Below are positions 1 through 6,257 of a DNA stretch of 9,223 bases, piece after piece (position 1 is the first letter of the stretch; each line of letters opens with the position of its first letter). Made by a program: the position numbers and the translations under genes. The DNA comes from JAHEIJ01 sp040235565 (lineage in GTDB: Bacteria; Pseudomonadota; Gammaproteobacteria; UBA6429; Thiohalophilaceae): contig JBECLA010000132.1 in NCBI GenBank assembly GCA_040235565.1, positions 1-9,223 on the forward strand, read 5' to 3'. Under the pieces are notes generated by a model. That model saw nothing but the letters and a program-made list of their open reading frames with translations, made no database searches and was not told the origin of the DNA.

Positions 1-166
1 CGGGGGAAGACAATACGAGATCGAGAGTGATGTTCTGCTGCTGCAGGTATTGGCCCATGCGGGCGGCGTCCTTACAGCCTCGTTTGTTCAGCGGTCGTTC
101 AAAATCCGAGCTGGCACCGCTGTGCCAGTCCGACTTGGCGTGGCGCATAAGGTACAGCATTGGCAT
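1..166 (-). CDS. sixA: SixA-type phosphohistidine phosphatase, N-terminal part (cut by window edge)
   Basis: Fifty-five codons are visible before the gene runs off the left edge. The family is the histidine phosphatase (phosphoglycerate mutase-like) superfamily, in which the His of the RHG/RHA motif is phosphorylated. Here residues 7-14 read MRHAKSDW, making His9 the predicted nucleophile, followed by FERPLNKRG at 22-30 and LSSP at 52-55, the usual SixA layout. In E. coli SixA removes phosphate from phosphohistidine on signalling or PTS-related proteins; the substrate here is unknown. The ATG at 166-164 is chosen because an in-frame TAG lies 21 nt upstream and a GAGG lies about 9 nt before it; a second ATG two codons later is possible. 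It starts 23 nt after the outer-membrane protein gene, so it is probably the third gene of a polA-led transcript. The C-terminal half, with the second catalytic His, is outside the window. Confidence 0.88.
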   Translation of the reverse strand, partial: MPMLYLMRHAKSDWHSGASSDFERPLNKRGCKDAARMGQYLQQQNITLDLVLSSP

Positions 167-189
167 ACAGCCCGACCTCGAACACTATG

Positions 190-1020
190 CTAAAAATAGC
201 TTGCGACATAAATCAAACCACCACTGATGTTGTTGGTGAACTTGAGAGCATAATCCGGATCGTCTTCTTCAATTTCCAGCGCGTTGGCACTCAGACCCAC
301 TCCCAGCGCGACATGTTTCCAGCCCCGGTACTCGATACCCAACGTTGTGTCCCGATAGCTGCCGGCCCATTTATCGAACTTCAAGGCAAAGGCCTCGCTT
401 TTCAAGTACCAGCTCCATTTATGGTTTATCCGGTAATTGAGCAAAACAGAAATCACTGGTAAGGGCACCGTGGAATCCACTTGTTCAATTGCGCTGCTGG
501 CTGGAGTAGTAGAGCTAGCATTCAAGACCAGCGCCAGGCGGGTGATATGCAGTCCGGCGCCCACGCCGATTTCCACCTTGTCCGTATGATAAAACGACCA
601 GAGATAGCCTACCTTGAAGATATCATAGTCAAAATTGCTTATAACCTGTCCATCAATAGTAATTGTTTCTCCATCCTCATTTACCCATTCAAATGGCTCA
701 TCAAGTGTCTTGTTCCCTTCGTTACTAATGCTGTACCACGAGTAGGTGAGGGCATGCTGGGATTTGAAACGATAATAACCCTCCAGGCGCAACACGGTAT
801 TGTCGATATCAATACCAAGAGTATCCTGCGGGCTGATGCTAACCCCCGCCCCCAGATTGGGTTCTGTCAGGGAGATGCTGGATTCGAACCTGGCCAGGGC
901 GTAACCACCAAACGCAATTTTGAATTTATCCGGCAGCGATTCTTCAGCATGCACCTGATTCACCATGGTAAGGAACGTACACAGTGTCAATAATGCAGTG
1001 GTGAGCTTTTTATTGTTCAT
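190..1020 (-). CDS. Predicted outer-membrane beta-barrel protein of unknown function
   Basis: The 276-residue product has a clear Sec signal peptide: KK at 4-5, a hydrophobic core to about residue 20, and probable cleavage after VHA at 23-25. The mature part is rich in short stretches of alternating polar and aromatic/hydrophobic residues (for example 75-95, 132-145, 186-212, 225-246) and ends in a phenylalanine after VASY, the typical C-terminal signal for BAM-dependent insertion. It has only one cysteine, in the signal peptide. I infer a barrel of perhaps eight to ten strands; no specific family was recognised, so no substrate or role is proposed. The ATG at 1020 has a strong Shine-Dalgarno (GGGGAGG, 1032-1026) five nt upstream. 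The gene begins 20 nt after polA and ends 23 nt before the sixA-like gene. Its base composition looks more AT-rich than its neighbours, especially around 600-730, hinting at a different history or relaxed codon use. Confidence 0.85.
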   Translation of the reverse strand: MNNKKLTTALLTLCTFLTMVNQVHAEESLPDKFKIAFGGYALARFESSISLTEPNLGAGVSISPQDTLGIDIDNTVLRLEGYYRFKSQHALTYSWYSISNEGNKTLDEPFEWVNEDGETITIDGQVISNFDYDIFKVGYLWSFYHTDKVEIGVGAGLHITRLALVLNASSTTPASSAIEQVDSTVPLPVISVLLNYRINHKWSWYLKSEAFALKFDKWAGSYRDTTLGIEYRGWKHVALGVGLSANALEIEEDDPDYALKFTNNISGGLIYVASYF

Positions 1021-1040
1021 GCTTTCCTCCCCTTTCCTGG

Positions 1041-3743
1041 TTAATGCGCCTCGTCCCAGTTGTTGCCAACACCGACATCGACGATCAAGGGCACTGCCAA
1101 TTCCGCGGCGCCAACCATGCTGTTGGTGATGATGTCGCTGGCCTGTTCAATCATCTCCTCGGCCACCTCGAACACCAGCTCGTCATGCACCTGCATGATC
1201 ATGTGAATGTCCAGTTTACTCTTTTCTATAACCCCGTCCAGTTCGATCATCGCCCGCTTGATGATGTCCGCCGCGGTGCCCTGCATCGGCGCGTTGATGG
1301 CGGTGCGCTCGGCGTACTGCCGGCGCGCCATGTTGCTGGCCTTGATCTCGGGTAGATACAGGCGCCGGCCGAACACCGTTTCCACATAGCCCTGCTCGCG
1401 CGCCCGCTCACGGGTTTCATCCATGTAGGCCTTCACCCCGGGATAGCGGGCGAAATACAGATTGATATATTGCTGCGCCATGCCGCGCTCGATATCCAGT
1501 TGCCGCGCCAGCCCAAACGCCGACATGCCGTAGATCAATCCGAAGTTGATCGCCTTGGCGGAACGCCGCATCTCGCTCGAGACCTGGTCCGGTACCACGC
1601 CGAAAACTTCCGCGGCGGTGGCGCGGTGAATGTCTTCTCCGGCGGCAAAGGCCTTGAGCAGACCGTCGTCCTTCGACAGGTGCGCCATGATACGCAGCTC
1701 GATCTGTGAATAGTCCGCCGCCAACAACTTGTGACCAGGAGTAGCGATAAACGCCTGGCGAATGCGCCGCCCGGCCTCGTTGCGCACCGGGATATTCTGC
1801 AAGTTGGGATCCGAGGAGGACAGCCGCCCGGTGGCCGCCACCGCCTGGTGGTAGGAGGTGTGCACCCGGCCGGTGTCCGGATCGATCATTTGCGGCAGCT
1901 TGTCGGTGTAGGTGGACTTGAGCTTGCTCAAGGAGCGGTGCTCCAGAATCAGTTCCGGCAAGGCATAATCATGCGCCAGTTCCTGCAACACCGATTCCGC
2001 GGTTGAAGGCTGGCCCTTGGGGGTCTTGCTGATCACCGGCAGCCCCAGTTTGTCGAACAGGATCGCCTGTAATTGTTTGGGCGAACCCAGATTGAACACC
2101 TCGCCGGCTTCCTTGAATGCCGCCTGCTCCAGTTCCAGCAGGCGCTTTTCAAACTCGCGGCTTTGTTGCTTCAGCATTTTTACATCAAGCAGCACCCCGC
2201 GCCGCTCGATACGTGACAGCACCGGCACCAGCGGCATTTCAATGTCACGAAATACCGTTGCCAGGCTGGGTGTTTGCTGCAGGCGCGGCCACAAGGTTTC
2301 GTGCAAACGAAAAGTGATATCGGCATCCTCGGCGGCATAGGTCGCCGCCGTGTCGACCTCGATCTCATTGAAGGTCAGTTGCTTGGCGCCCTTGCCGGCG
2401 ATGTCTTCGTAATGAATGGTATTGTGGCTCAGGTGCTTGAGCGCCAGGGTGTCCATGTCATGGCGTGAGGCGGTGGAATCGAGCACATAGGACTCCAGCA
2501 TGGTGTCATACGCGATACCCTGCATGTGAATGTCATAGCGGGCCAGCACACTCATGTCATATTTGAGGTTCTGCCCCAGCTTGGCCTGGCGCGGATCTTC
2601 CAGTAATGGTTTGAGCTGTGCCAGGACATCATCCCGGGATAACTGCGTCGGGGCACCTTCGTAATCGTGCGCCAGCGGGACATACGCCGCCTCGCCTGTC
2701 GTTACCGCAAAGGAACAACCAACGATCTCCGCCTGCATATAGTTGAGGCTGGTGGTTTCCAGATCAAACGCAAACAGATCGGCTTGTGTCAGCTTGTTGA
2801 TCCATTTATCCAGTGACTGCTGCGTAAAGATGGTGTCATAGCGCGCTTCACTGACCGCCTTTTGCGCCTGTTGCTCGCTTTCACTACCCAGGATCTGTGC
2901 CAGCCAGGTTTTGAATTCAAACCGACTGTATAACTCACGCAATGCTTCGCTGTCCGGCGGCTGGCGATTGATCGTGGTCGGGCTCACGTCCAGCTCAACA
3001 TCTTTTTTGATCGTCACCAGCTCTTTGGACAACGGAAGTTGTTCGAGGCTGTCGCGCAGGTTTTCACCCACCTTGCCCTTGATCTCATCCGCATGGGCGA
3101 TAACGCCTTCCAGCGACCCGTATTCCTTCAGCCACTTGACCGCCGTCTTGGGGCCTACTTTTGGTACGCCGGGCACGTTATCCACTTTGTCCCCGATCAA
3201 CGCGAGGTAATCGATAATCTGCGCCGGTGTGACCTCGAACCTGTTCAGCACGCCCTGCTCATCGCTGACAGCATCTTTCATGGTGTCAATCAGTGTGACA
3301 TGTTGATTGACCAGCTGCGCCATATCCTTGTCACCGGTGGAAATGACCGTCTCGATCCCCTGCTCGGTCGCCTGTTGCGCCAGAGTACCGATCACATCAT
3401 CGGCTTCTACCCCCGGGACGCACAGTAACGGCAACCCCATGGCCTGGATGATTTCATGTACCGCGTTAATCTGCTGTGCCAGTTCTTCCGGCATGGGGGG
3501 ACGATGCGCCTTGTATTCCGGGTAGAGATCATTGCGAAAGGTCTTGCCCTTGGCGTCAAACACCACGGCGATATGTTCGGGATCATAGTCCGCCAACAAG
3601 CGGCGAATCATGTTGACCACCCCATAGATGGCGCCGGTGGGCTCACCTTTGGAGTTGCTCAGATTGGGCATGGCATGGAAAGCCCGAAACAAATAGGATG
3701 ATCCATCCACCAGAACGAGTGGTTTTGTCGCATTATCGGCCAT
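1041..3743 (-). CDS. polA: DNA polymerase I (5'-3' exonuclease, 3'-5' exonuclease, polymerase)
   Basis: This cytoplasmic repair and Okazaki-fragment polymerase is complete at 900 residues, slightly shorter than E. coli PolA (928). The 5'-3' exonuclease domain spans roughly 1-290, with GVEADD at 111-116, TGDKD at 136-140 and the helix-hairpin-helix stretch GDKVDNVPGVPKVGPKTA at 184-201. The proofreading domain spans about 300-500 and keeps its acidic residues: Asp327 and Glu329 in DLET, Asp396 in NLKYD, and Tyr469/Asp473 in YAAED. The polymerase domain covers about 510-900: motif A DYSQIE with Asp677, the O-helix with Arg726, Lys730, Phe734 and Tyr738, and motif C with His853-Asp854-Glu855. 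Thus all three activities should be intact, and Phe734 is the residue equivalent to E. coli Phe762. The start aligns with known PolA N-termini (LVDGSSYLFRA at 11-21). No Shine-Dalgarno precedes the ATG; see the promoter entry. The barrel protein gene follows 20 nt after its stop. Confidence 0.98.
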   Translation of the reverse strand: MADNATKPLVLVDGSSYLFRAFHAMPNLSNSKGEPTGAIYGVVNMIRRLLADYDPEHIAVVFDAKGKTFRNDLYPEYKAHRPPMPEELAQQINAVHEIIQAMGLPLLCVPGVEADDVIGTLAQQATEQGIETVISTGDKDMAQLVNQHVTLIDTMKDAVSDEQGVLNRFEVTPAQIIDYLALIGDKVDNVPGVPKVGPKTAVKWLKEYGSLEGVIAHADEIKGKVGENLRDSLEQLPLSKELVTIKKDVELDVSPTTINRQPPDSEALRELYSRFEFKTWLAQILGSESEQQAQKAVSEARYDTIFTQQSLDKWINKLTQADLFAFDLETTSLNYMQAEIVGCSFAVTTGEAAYVPLAHDYEGAPTQLSRDDVLAQLKPLLEDPRQAKLGQNLKYDMSVLARYDIHMQGIAYDTMLESYVLDSTASRHDMDTLALKHLSHNTIHYEDIAGKGAKQLTFNEIEVDTAATYAAEDADITFRLHETLWPRLQQTPSLATVFRDIEMPLVPVLSRIERRGVLLDVKMLKQQSREFEKRLLELEQAAFKEAGEVFNLGSPKQLQAILFDKLGLPVISKTPKGQPSTAESVLQELAHDYALPELILEHRSLSKLKSTYTDKLPQMIDPDTGRVHTSYHQAVAATGRLSSSDPNLQNIPVRNEAGRRIRQAFIATPGHKLLAADYSQIELRIMAHLSKDDGLLKAFAAGEDIHRATAAEVFGVVPDQVSSEMRRSAKAINFGLIYGMSAFGLARQLDIERGMAQQYINLYFARYPGVKAYMDETRERAREQGYVETVFGRRLYLPEIKASNMARRQYAERTAINAPMQGTAADIIKRAMIELDGVIEKSKLDIHMIMQVHDELVFEVAEEMIEQASDIITNSMVGAAELAVPLIVDVGVGNNWDEAH

Positions 3744-3777
3744 AAATGATTAAATTTTTTCGCTGTGTGATTGTCTA
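3744..3777 (-). promoter_or_regulatory. Candidate sigma70 promoter of polA, possibly leaderless
   Basis: Reading the minus strand, TAGACA (3777-3772, 5 of 6 to TTGACA) is followed after exactly 17 nt by TTTAAT (3754-3749, 5 of 6 to TATAAT). Only five nt separate the -10 box from the polA ATG, so normal start-site spacing places +1 at or next to the A of the ATG. No purine-rich ribosome-binding site is visible upstream of the ATG. That agrees with a leaderless transcript, although an unseen promoter further upstream could give a leader. The promoter is inferred from matches alone. Confidence 0.45.
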
Positions 3778-3860
3778 ATTATTTGTGTTAACTCTTTAGC
3801 GCCCCGAGCGATCCACACGCTGTGAGGCCTGAAAAACACGGGCAAGTCCGCTTTTTTTCA

Positions 3861-3866
3861 TATACT
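3861..3866 (+). promoter_or_regulatory. Candidate -10 box for the LOG / DUF2782 / thrB genes
   Basis: TATACT (5 of 6 to TATAAT) lies 61 nt before the LOG-family start codon in the divergent intergenic region. It would give a leader of roughly 55 nt. No convincing TTGACA-like box is found 16-18 nt upstream and there is no TG extension, so this is a weak call. It is the best plus-strand candidate in the gap. Confidence 0.3.
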
Positions 3867-3927
3867 CTAGGCACCGCAACAAGAGACCCATTCTACTTGA
3901 AACCTCCACCTGGTACGTAGCGTAATC

Positions 3928-4647
3928 ATGGATAGCAAAACCAAACATCCCGGCATGAACCCGATTAACGACACCATGTTGACACGGGAATCGTGGAAAA
4001 TTTTTCAGATCATGTCCGAATTTGTCGAAGGCTTCGAACGCCTGGCGCGGATCTGTCCCTCAGTCAGTATTTTCGGTTCGGCCCGGACCGCGCCGGATCA
4101 TCCTTATTATCAATTGACAATTGACATTGCGCGCACACTTTCCGATGCCGGCTTTTCGGTTGTCAGCGGGGGCGGCCCGGGAATCATGGAAGCCGCCAAC
4201 AAGGGTGCCTATGAAGGGAAATCGCCGAGTATCGGGCTCAATATTCAGTTACCGCATGAACAAATCGGTAATCCGTTTCAGGATATCTCGCTGTCGTTTC
4301 GACATTTCTTTTCACGCAAAGTGATGTTCGTGAAATACGCCGCCGCCTACGTGGTCATGCCCGGTGGCTTCGGCACCCTGGATGAGCTGGCGGAAATCCT
4401 GACCCTGGTACAGACCCGTAAAACCCGCAAGATTCCCATTATTCTGGTGCACGAACCGTTCTGGGCCGGCCTGATCGACTGGTTCAAAACCACCCTGGTT
4501 GAGGAAAACACCATTAACCCGGAAGACCTGGATTTGATCAGCATACTGGACAAACCCGCGGACATCCTGGAAGCTATCTTCAGTCATTATGAATATCGCG
4601 GCTTTGAACCCTCAGCGGAAGAAGCCGAGATCCTGCTGGACCTCTGA
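3928..4647 (+). CDS. LOG-family (TIGR00730-type) Rossmann-fold protein
   Basis: The 239-residue product belongs to the LOG / lysine-decarboxylase-like nucleotide-binding family. The diagnostic motifs are a first-strand signature SIFGSAR at 47-53, SGGGPGIMEAANKGA at 80-94 and PGGFGTLDE at 145-153. In characterised members the PGGxGTxxE motif and a preceding Arg form the site that hydrolyses nucleoside monophosphates to a free base plus ribose 5-phosphate (cytokinin activation in plants, nucleotide turnover in bacteria). The SFRHFFSRK segment at 123-131 supplies the expected Arg/Lys. The old 'lysine decarboxylase' label should not be used. An N-terminal extension of about 40 residues precedes the fold core, and the acidic C-terminus (EEAEILLDL) is unremarkable. 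The ATG at 3928 has no clear ribosome-binding site; ATGs at codons 10 and 17 are alternatives. It is divergent from polA and 15 nt upstream of the DUF2782 gene. Its physiological substrate is not deducible from sequence. Confidence 0.9.
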   Translation: MDSKTKHPGMNPINDTMLTRESWKIFQIMSEFVEGFERLARICPSVSIFGSARTAPDHPYYQLTIDIARTLSDAGFSVVSGGGPGIMEAANKGAYEGKSPSIGLNIQLPHEQIGNPFQDISLSFRHFFSRKVMFVKYAAAYVVMPGGFGTLDELAEILTLVQTRKTRKIPIILVHEPFWAGLIDWFKTTLVEENTINPEDLDLISILDKPADILEAIFSHYEYRGFEPSAEEAEILLDL

Positions 4648-4662
4648 TCGGGGAGTGTTTTT

Positions 4663-4983
4663 ATGTTACGGCTGAGTATTATCATCCTGCTGTTGGCCCT
4701 GCTGGCACCGCTACATGCCGAACAAGAGCGTGCCGCACCCCCGCCGCCGTTACCGGAGGACCCCACAGAACAATTACCGGAACCGGAAGTACGAATCATT
4801 CACCGTGAAGATCGGGTGGTTGAGGAGGTCAGTGTCAACGGCCAGCTGCGTTACGTGAAGATCACCCCCAAAGGGGGGGTGCCGTATTACCTGGTTGACA
4901 CCGATGGGGACGGTGTACTGGATAAACAATTCGATAATCTGGATAATCCGCCCATCAATCAATGGATCCTGCTGCGCTGGTAA
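4663..4983 (+). CDS. Small secreted DUF2782-type protein
   Basis: This 106-residue protein has a hydrophobic signal sequence (about 1-19, probable cleavage after LHA) and a proline-rich linker at 25-42. A compact domain runs from about 43 to the end. That domain carries VSVNGQLRYVKITPKGG (56-72), then YYLVDTDGDGVLD (75-87) and ends in WILLRW. The DTDGDGVLD stretch resembles a calcium-binding DxDxDG loop (Asp79, Asp81, Asp83, Asp87), but metal binding is inference. Proteins of this kind (DUF2782) are known as a conserved gammaproteobacterial family found next to polA and thrB, and no function is established. Translation is well supported: GGGGAG lies about 7 nt before the ATG. It sits 15 nt after the LOG gene and 39 nt before thrB, so co-transcription is likely. 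Destination is probably the periplasm; the signal has no lipobox cysteine. Confidence 0.85.
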   Translation: MLRLSIIILLLALLAPLHAEQERAAPPPPLPEDPTEQLPEPEVRIIHREDRVVEEVSVNGQLRYVKITPKGGVPYYLVDTDGDGVLDKQFDNLDNPPINQWILLRW

Positions 4984-5022
4984 ACCAGTCACCGCGCGGC
5001 CCGCAAACAAAAATCCGGTTTT

Positions 5023-5976
5023 ATGTCTGTCTATACCACCGTCGAGCGCGGGGAACTCGAGGAGTTTCTGAGCCACTACAGTCTGGGCGAGTTGCTCGAC
5101 TATGAAGGCATCAGTGCCGGTATTGAAAATACCAATTATTTTGTCACCACCCGCCAGGGACAGTATGTCCTGACCCTGTTCGAGGCTCTGTCTGCCGAAG
5201 AACTGCCTTATTTTCTCGACCTCATGGCCCACCTGGCGGAACACAATGTGCCCAGCGCACACCCGATGCCGGATGATAAAGGTAAATACCTGCGTACCCT
5301 GAACGGCAAGCCCGCCGCCCTGGTGATGCGACTGCAGGGCCATAATATTGAAACCACCAACCCGACGCAGTGTGCCGAACTGGGCAAGGCCCTGGGGCAT
5401 CTGCATGTCGTCGGCCAGTCATTTAGCGGTTATCGAGAGAATCTCCGCGGGCCGCACTGGTGGCGGGTCACCGCCCATGAAGTGCTTCCCAGACTGAGCC
5501 GGGACGAGGCGGATCTGCTCCAGGCCGAGCTGGCGTTTCAGCGCCTGCATCGCCATGACGCCCTGCCGCAGGGCGTGATCCACGCCGATCTGTTTCGCGA
5601 TAATGCCCTGTTTGTAAACAATCACCTCACCGGCATCATCGATTTCTACTACGCCTGCAACGACGTCCTGCTGTACGACGTGGCCATAACGGCCAATGAC
5701 TGGTGTACCGAACTCAACAACGGGGAGCTGGATCCGGCCAGACTGACAGCGTTTCTCGAGGCTTATCAGACCGAACGGCAATTCAGCGATGCCGAGCAGC
5801 AGGCCTGGCCGGTGATGTTGCGCGCCGGCGCCCTGCGTTTCTGGCTGTCACGCCTCAAGGATCTGCACTTCCCGCGCGAAGGGGAGATTACCCATATCAA
5901 GGATCCCACCGTGTTCCAGCGCATTCTGGAACACCGGATTGCCGAACAGGCTACGCTGTCACTGAAACAGGCCTGA
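5023..5976 (+). CDS. thrB: Homoserine kinase, aminoglycoside-phosphotransferase-fold type
   Basis: The enzyme phosphorylates homoserine with ATP to O-phosphohomoserine, the penultimate step of threonine synthesis, in the cytoplasm. The 317 residues match the kinase-fold ThrB found in Pseudomonas and many proteobacteria, not the GHMP-type ThrB of E. coli. An N-lobe with the nucleotide-loop segment GIENTNYF (33-40) and the strand YVLTLFE (48-54) is followed by the catalytic loop HADLFRDN at 187-194 (Asp189 as base, Asn194 as metal ligand) and the DFG-equivalent GIIDFYYA at 204-211 (Asp207). The C-terminal helices contain the conserved RFWLSRL at 272-278. The N-terminus MSVYTTVERGELEEFL matches known family starts, which fixes the ATG at 5023 even though the ribosome-binding site is poor. 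It is the last gene of the LOG-DUF2782-thrB group. No strong intrinsic terminator follows it; an inverted repeat lies about 70 nt downstream. Confidence 0.95.
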   Translation: MSVYTTVERGELEEFLSHYSLGELLDYEGISAGIENTNYFVTTRQGQYVLTLFEALSAEELPYFLDLMAHLAEHNVPSAHPMPDDKGKYLRTLNGKPAALVMRLQGHNIETTNPTQCAELGKALGHLHVVGQSFSGYRENLRGPHWWRVTAHEVLPRLSRDEADLLQAELAFQRLHRHDALPQGVIHADLFRDNALFVNNHLTGIIDFYYACNDVLLYDVAITANDWCTELNNGELDPARLTAFLEAYQTERQFSDAEQQAWPVMLRAGALRFWLSRLKDLHFPREGEITHIKDPTVFQRILEHRIAEQATLSLKQA

Positions 5977-5983
5977 ATAATTC

Positions 5984-5992
5984 TGTGGATAA
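5984..5992 (-). promoter_or_regulatory. DnaA box, perfect match
   Basis: The minus strand reads TTATCCACA, the high-affinity DnaA box sequence. It begins eight nt after the thrB stop codon. Single boxes occur by chance in genomes, but a second near-match lies three nt away and a third consensus box lies in the same gap. Confidence 0.5.
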
Positions 5993-5995
5993 GTT

Positions 5996-6004
5996 TGTGG
6001 ATGG
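5996..6004 (-). promoter_or_regulatory. DnaA box-like 9-mer, 7 of 9
   Basis: The minus strand reads CCATCCACA, which differs from TTATCCACA only in the first two positions. It is a direct repeat of the neighbouring perfect box with 12-nt periodicity. Such variants are bound weakly, and usually cooperatively, next to strong boxes. Confidence 0.35.
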
Positions 6005-6046
6005 ACTCGGCCAGCTTCAGAAAATAATTAGAAAATACTAATAATG

Positions 6047-6084
6047 AGGTGATTATCGGCCTGATTGCCTGAATATAATCACTT
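6047..6084. repeat. Inverted repeat enclosing a perfect TATAAT
   Basis: AGGTGATTAT at 6047-6056 pairs with ATAATCACTT at 6075-6084, ten base pairs with one G-U if transcribed, around an 18-nt loop. The loop contains a small GGC/GCC stem and the direct repeat GCCTGA-TT-GCCTGA. The right arm overlaps a perfect TATAAT at 6074-6079 on the plus strand. No -35 box is found at the proper distance. It could be an operator over an activator-dependent promoter for the TRAP genes. It lacks the following T-run of a normal intrinsic terminator, so a terminator is less likely. Confidence 0.4.
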
Positions 6085-6164
6085 TAATAACAACGCGTTA
6101 TATTATTTTTACAGATCCAAACTGTAATATGACGAATTTGTGAAGCTTAAGCGGTTGATTTCCA

Positions 6165-6257
6165 ATGGCTGTGTATAAATCCGCGTTGAGCTGTAACATC
6201 ATTCCGTTTTCGGAGTGGGTACTTACCCTCATAAGAGGACCTGTTTGGGGGCTCTGA
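6165..6257 (+). other. Possible 30-codon leader ORF directly abutting dctQ
   Basis: An ATG at 6165 opens a 30-codon reading frame that starts MAVYKSALSC and ends GPVWGL, with TGA at 6255-6257. The next three bases are the TTG start of dctQ, in the same frame. Such an arrangement could couple translation of the weak TTG start to the leader. The ribosome-binding site before the ATG is poor, and an open frame of this length arises readily by chance, so it may be non-coding. It is too short to show any recognised domain. Confidence 0.25.
6170..6178 (-). promoter_or_regulatory. DnaA box, consensus match (TTATACACA)
   Basis: The minus strand reads TTATACACA, which fits the TTWTNCACA consensus. It has the same orientation as the two boxes after thrB and lies about 170 nt further on, with an AT-rich stretch between. 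The same bases could be read on the plus strand as a TATAAA -10-like element, but no -35 partner is present. Confidence 0.45.

Noticed and set aside
481..993. 170-codon plus-strand open frame across the barrel gene
   Set aside because: The opposite frame has a signal peptide, a strong ribosome-binding site and a C-terminal Phe typical of barrels; this frame has no such support.
3809..3827. CGATCCACA (7 of 9 to a DnaA box) and the small inverted repeat CACA-CGC-TGTG in the polA / LOG gap
   Set aside because: A single weak box and a four-bp repeat arm are both expected by chance; neither overlaps a convincing promoter.
3744..3927. A small RNA gene such as Spot 42 next to polA
   Set aside because: Spot 42 lies beyond the 3' end of polA in enterobacteria. 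Here that side has a protein gene 20 nt away, and the upstream gap shows no hairpin plus T-run.
4774..5406. 210-codon open frame on the minus strand across the DUF2782 and thrB genes
   Set aside because: It is antisense to two well-supported genes, and its translation shows no recognisable domain. It is explained by the codon bias of the opposite strand.
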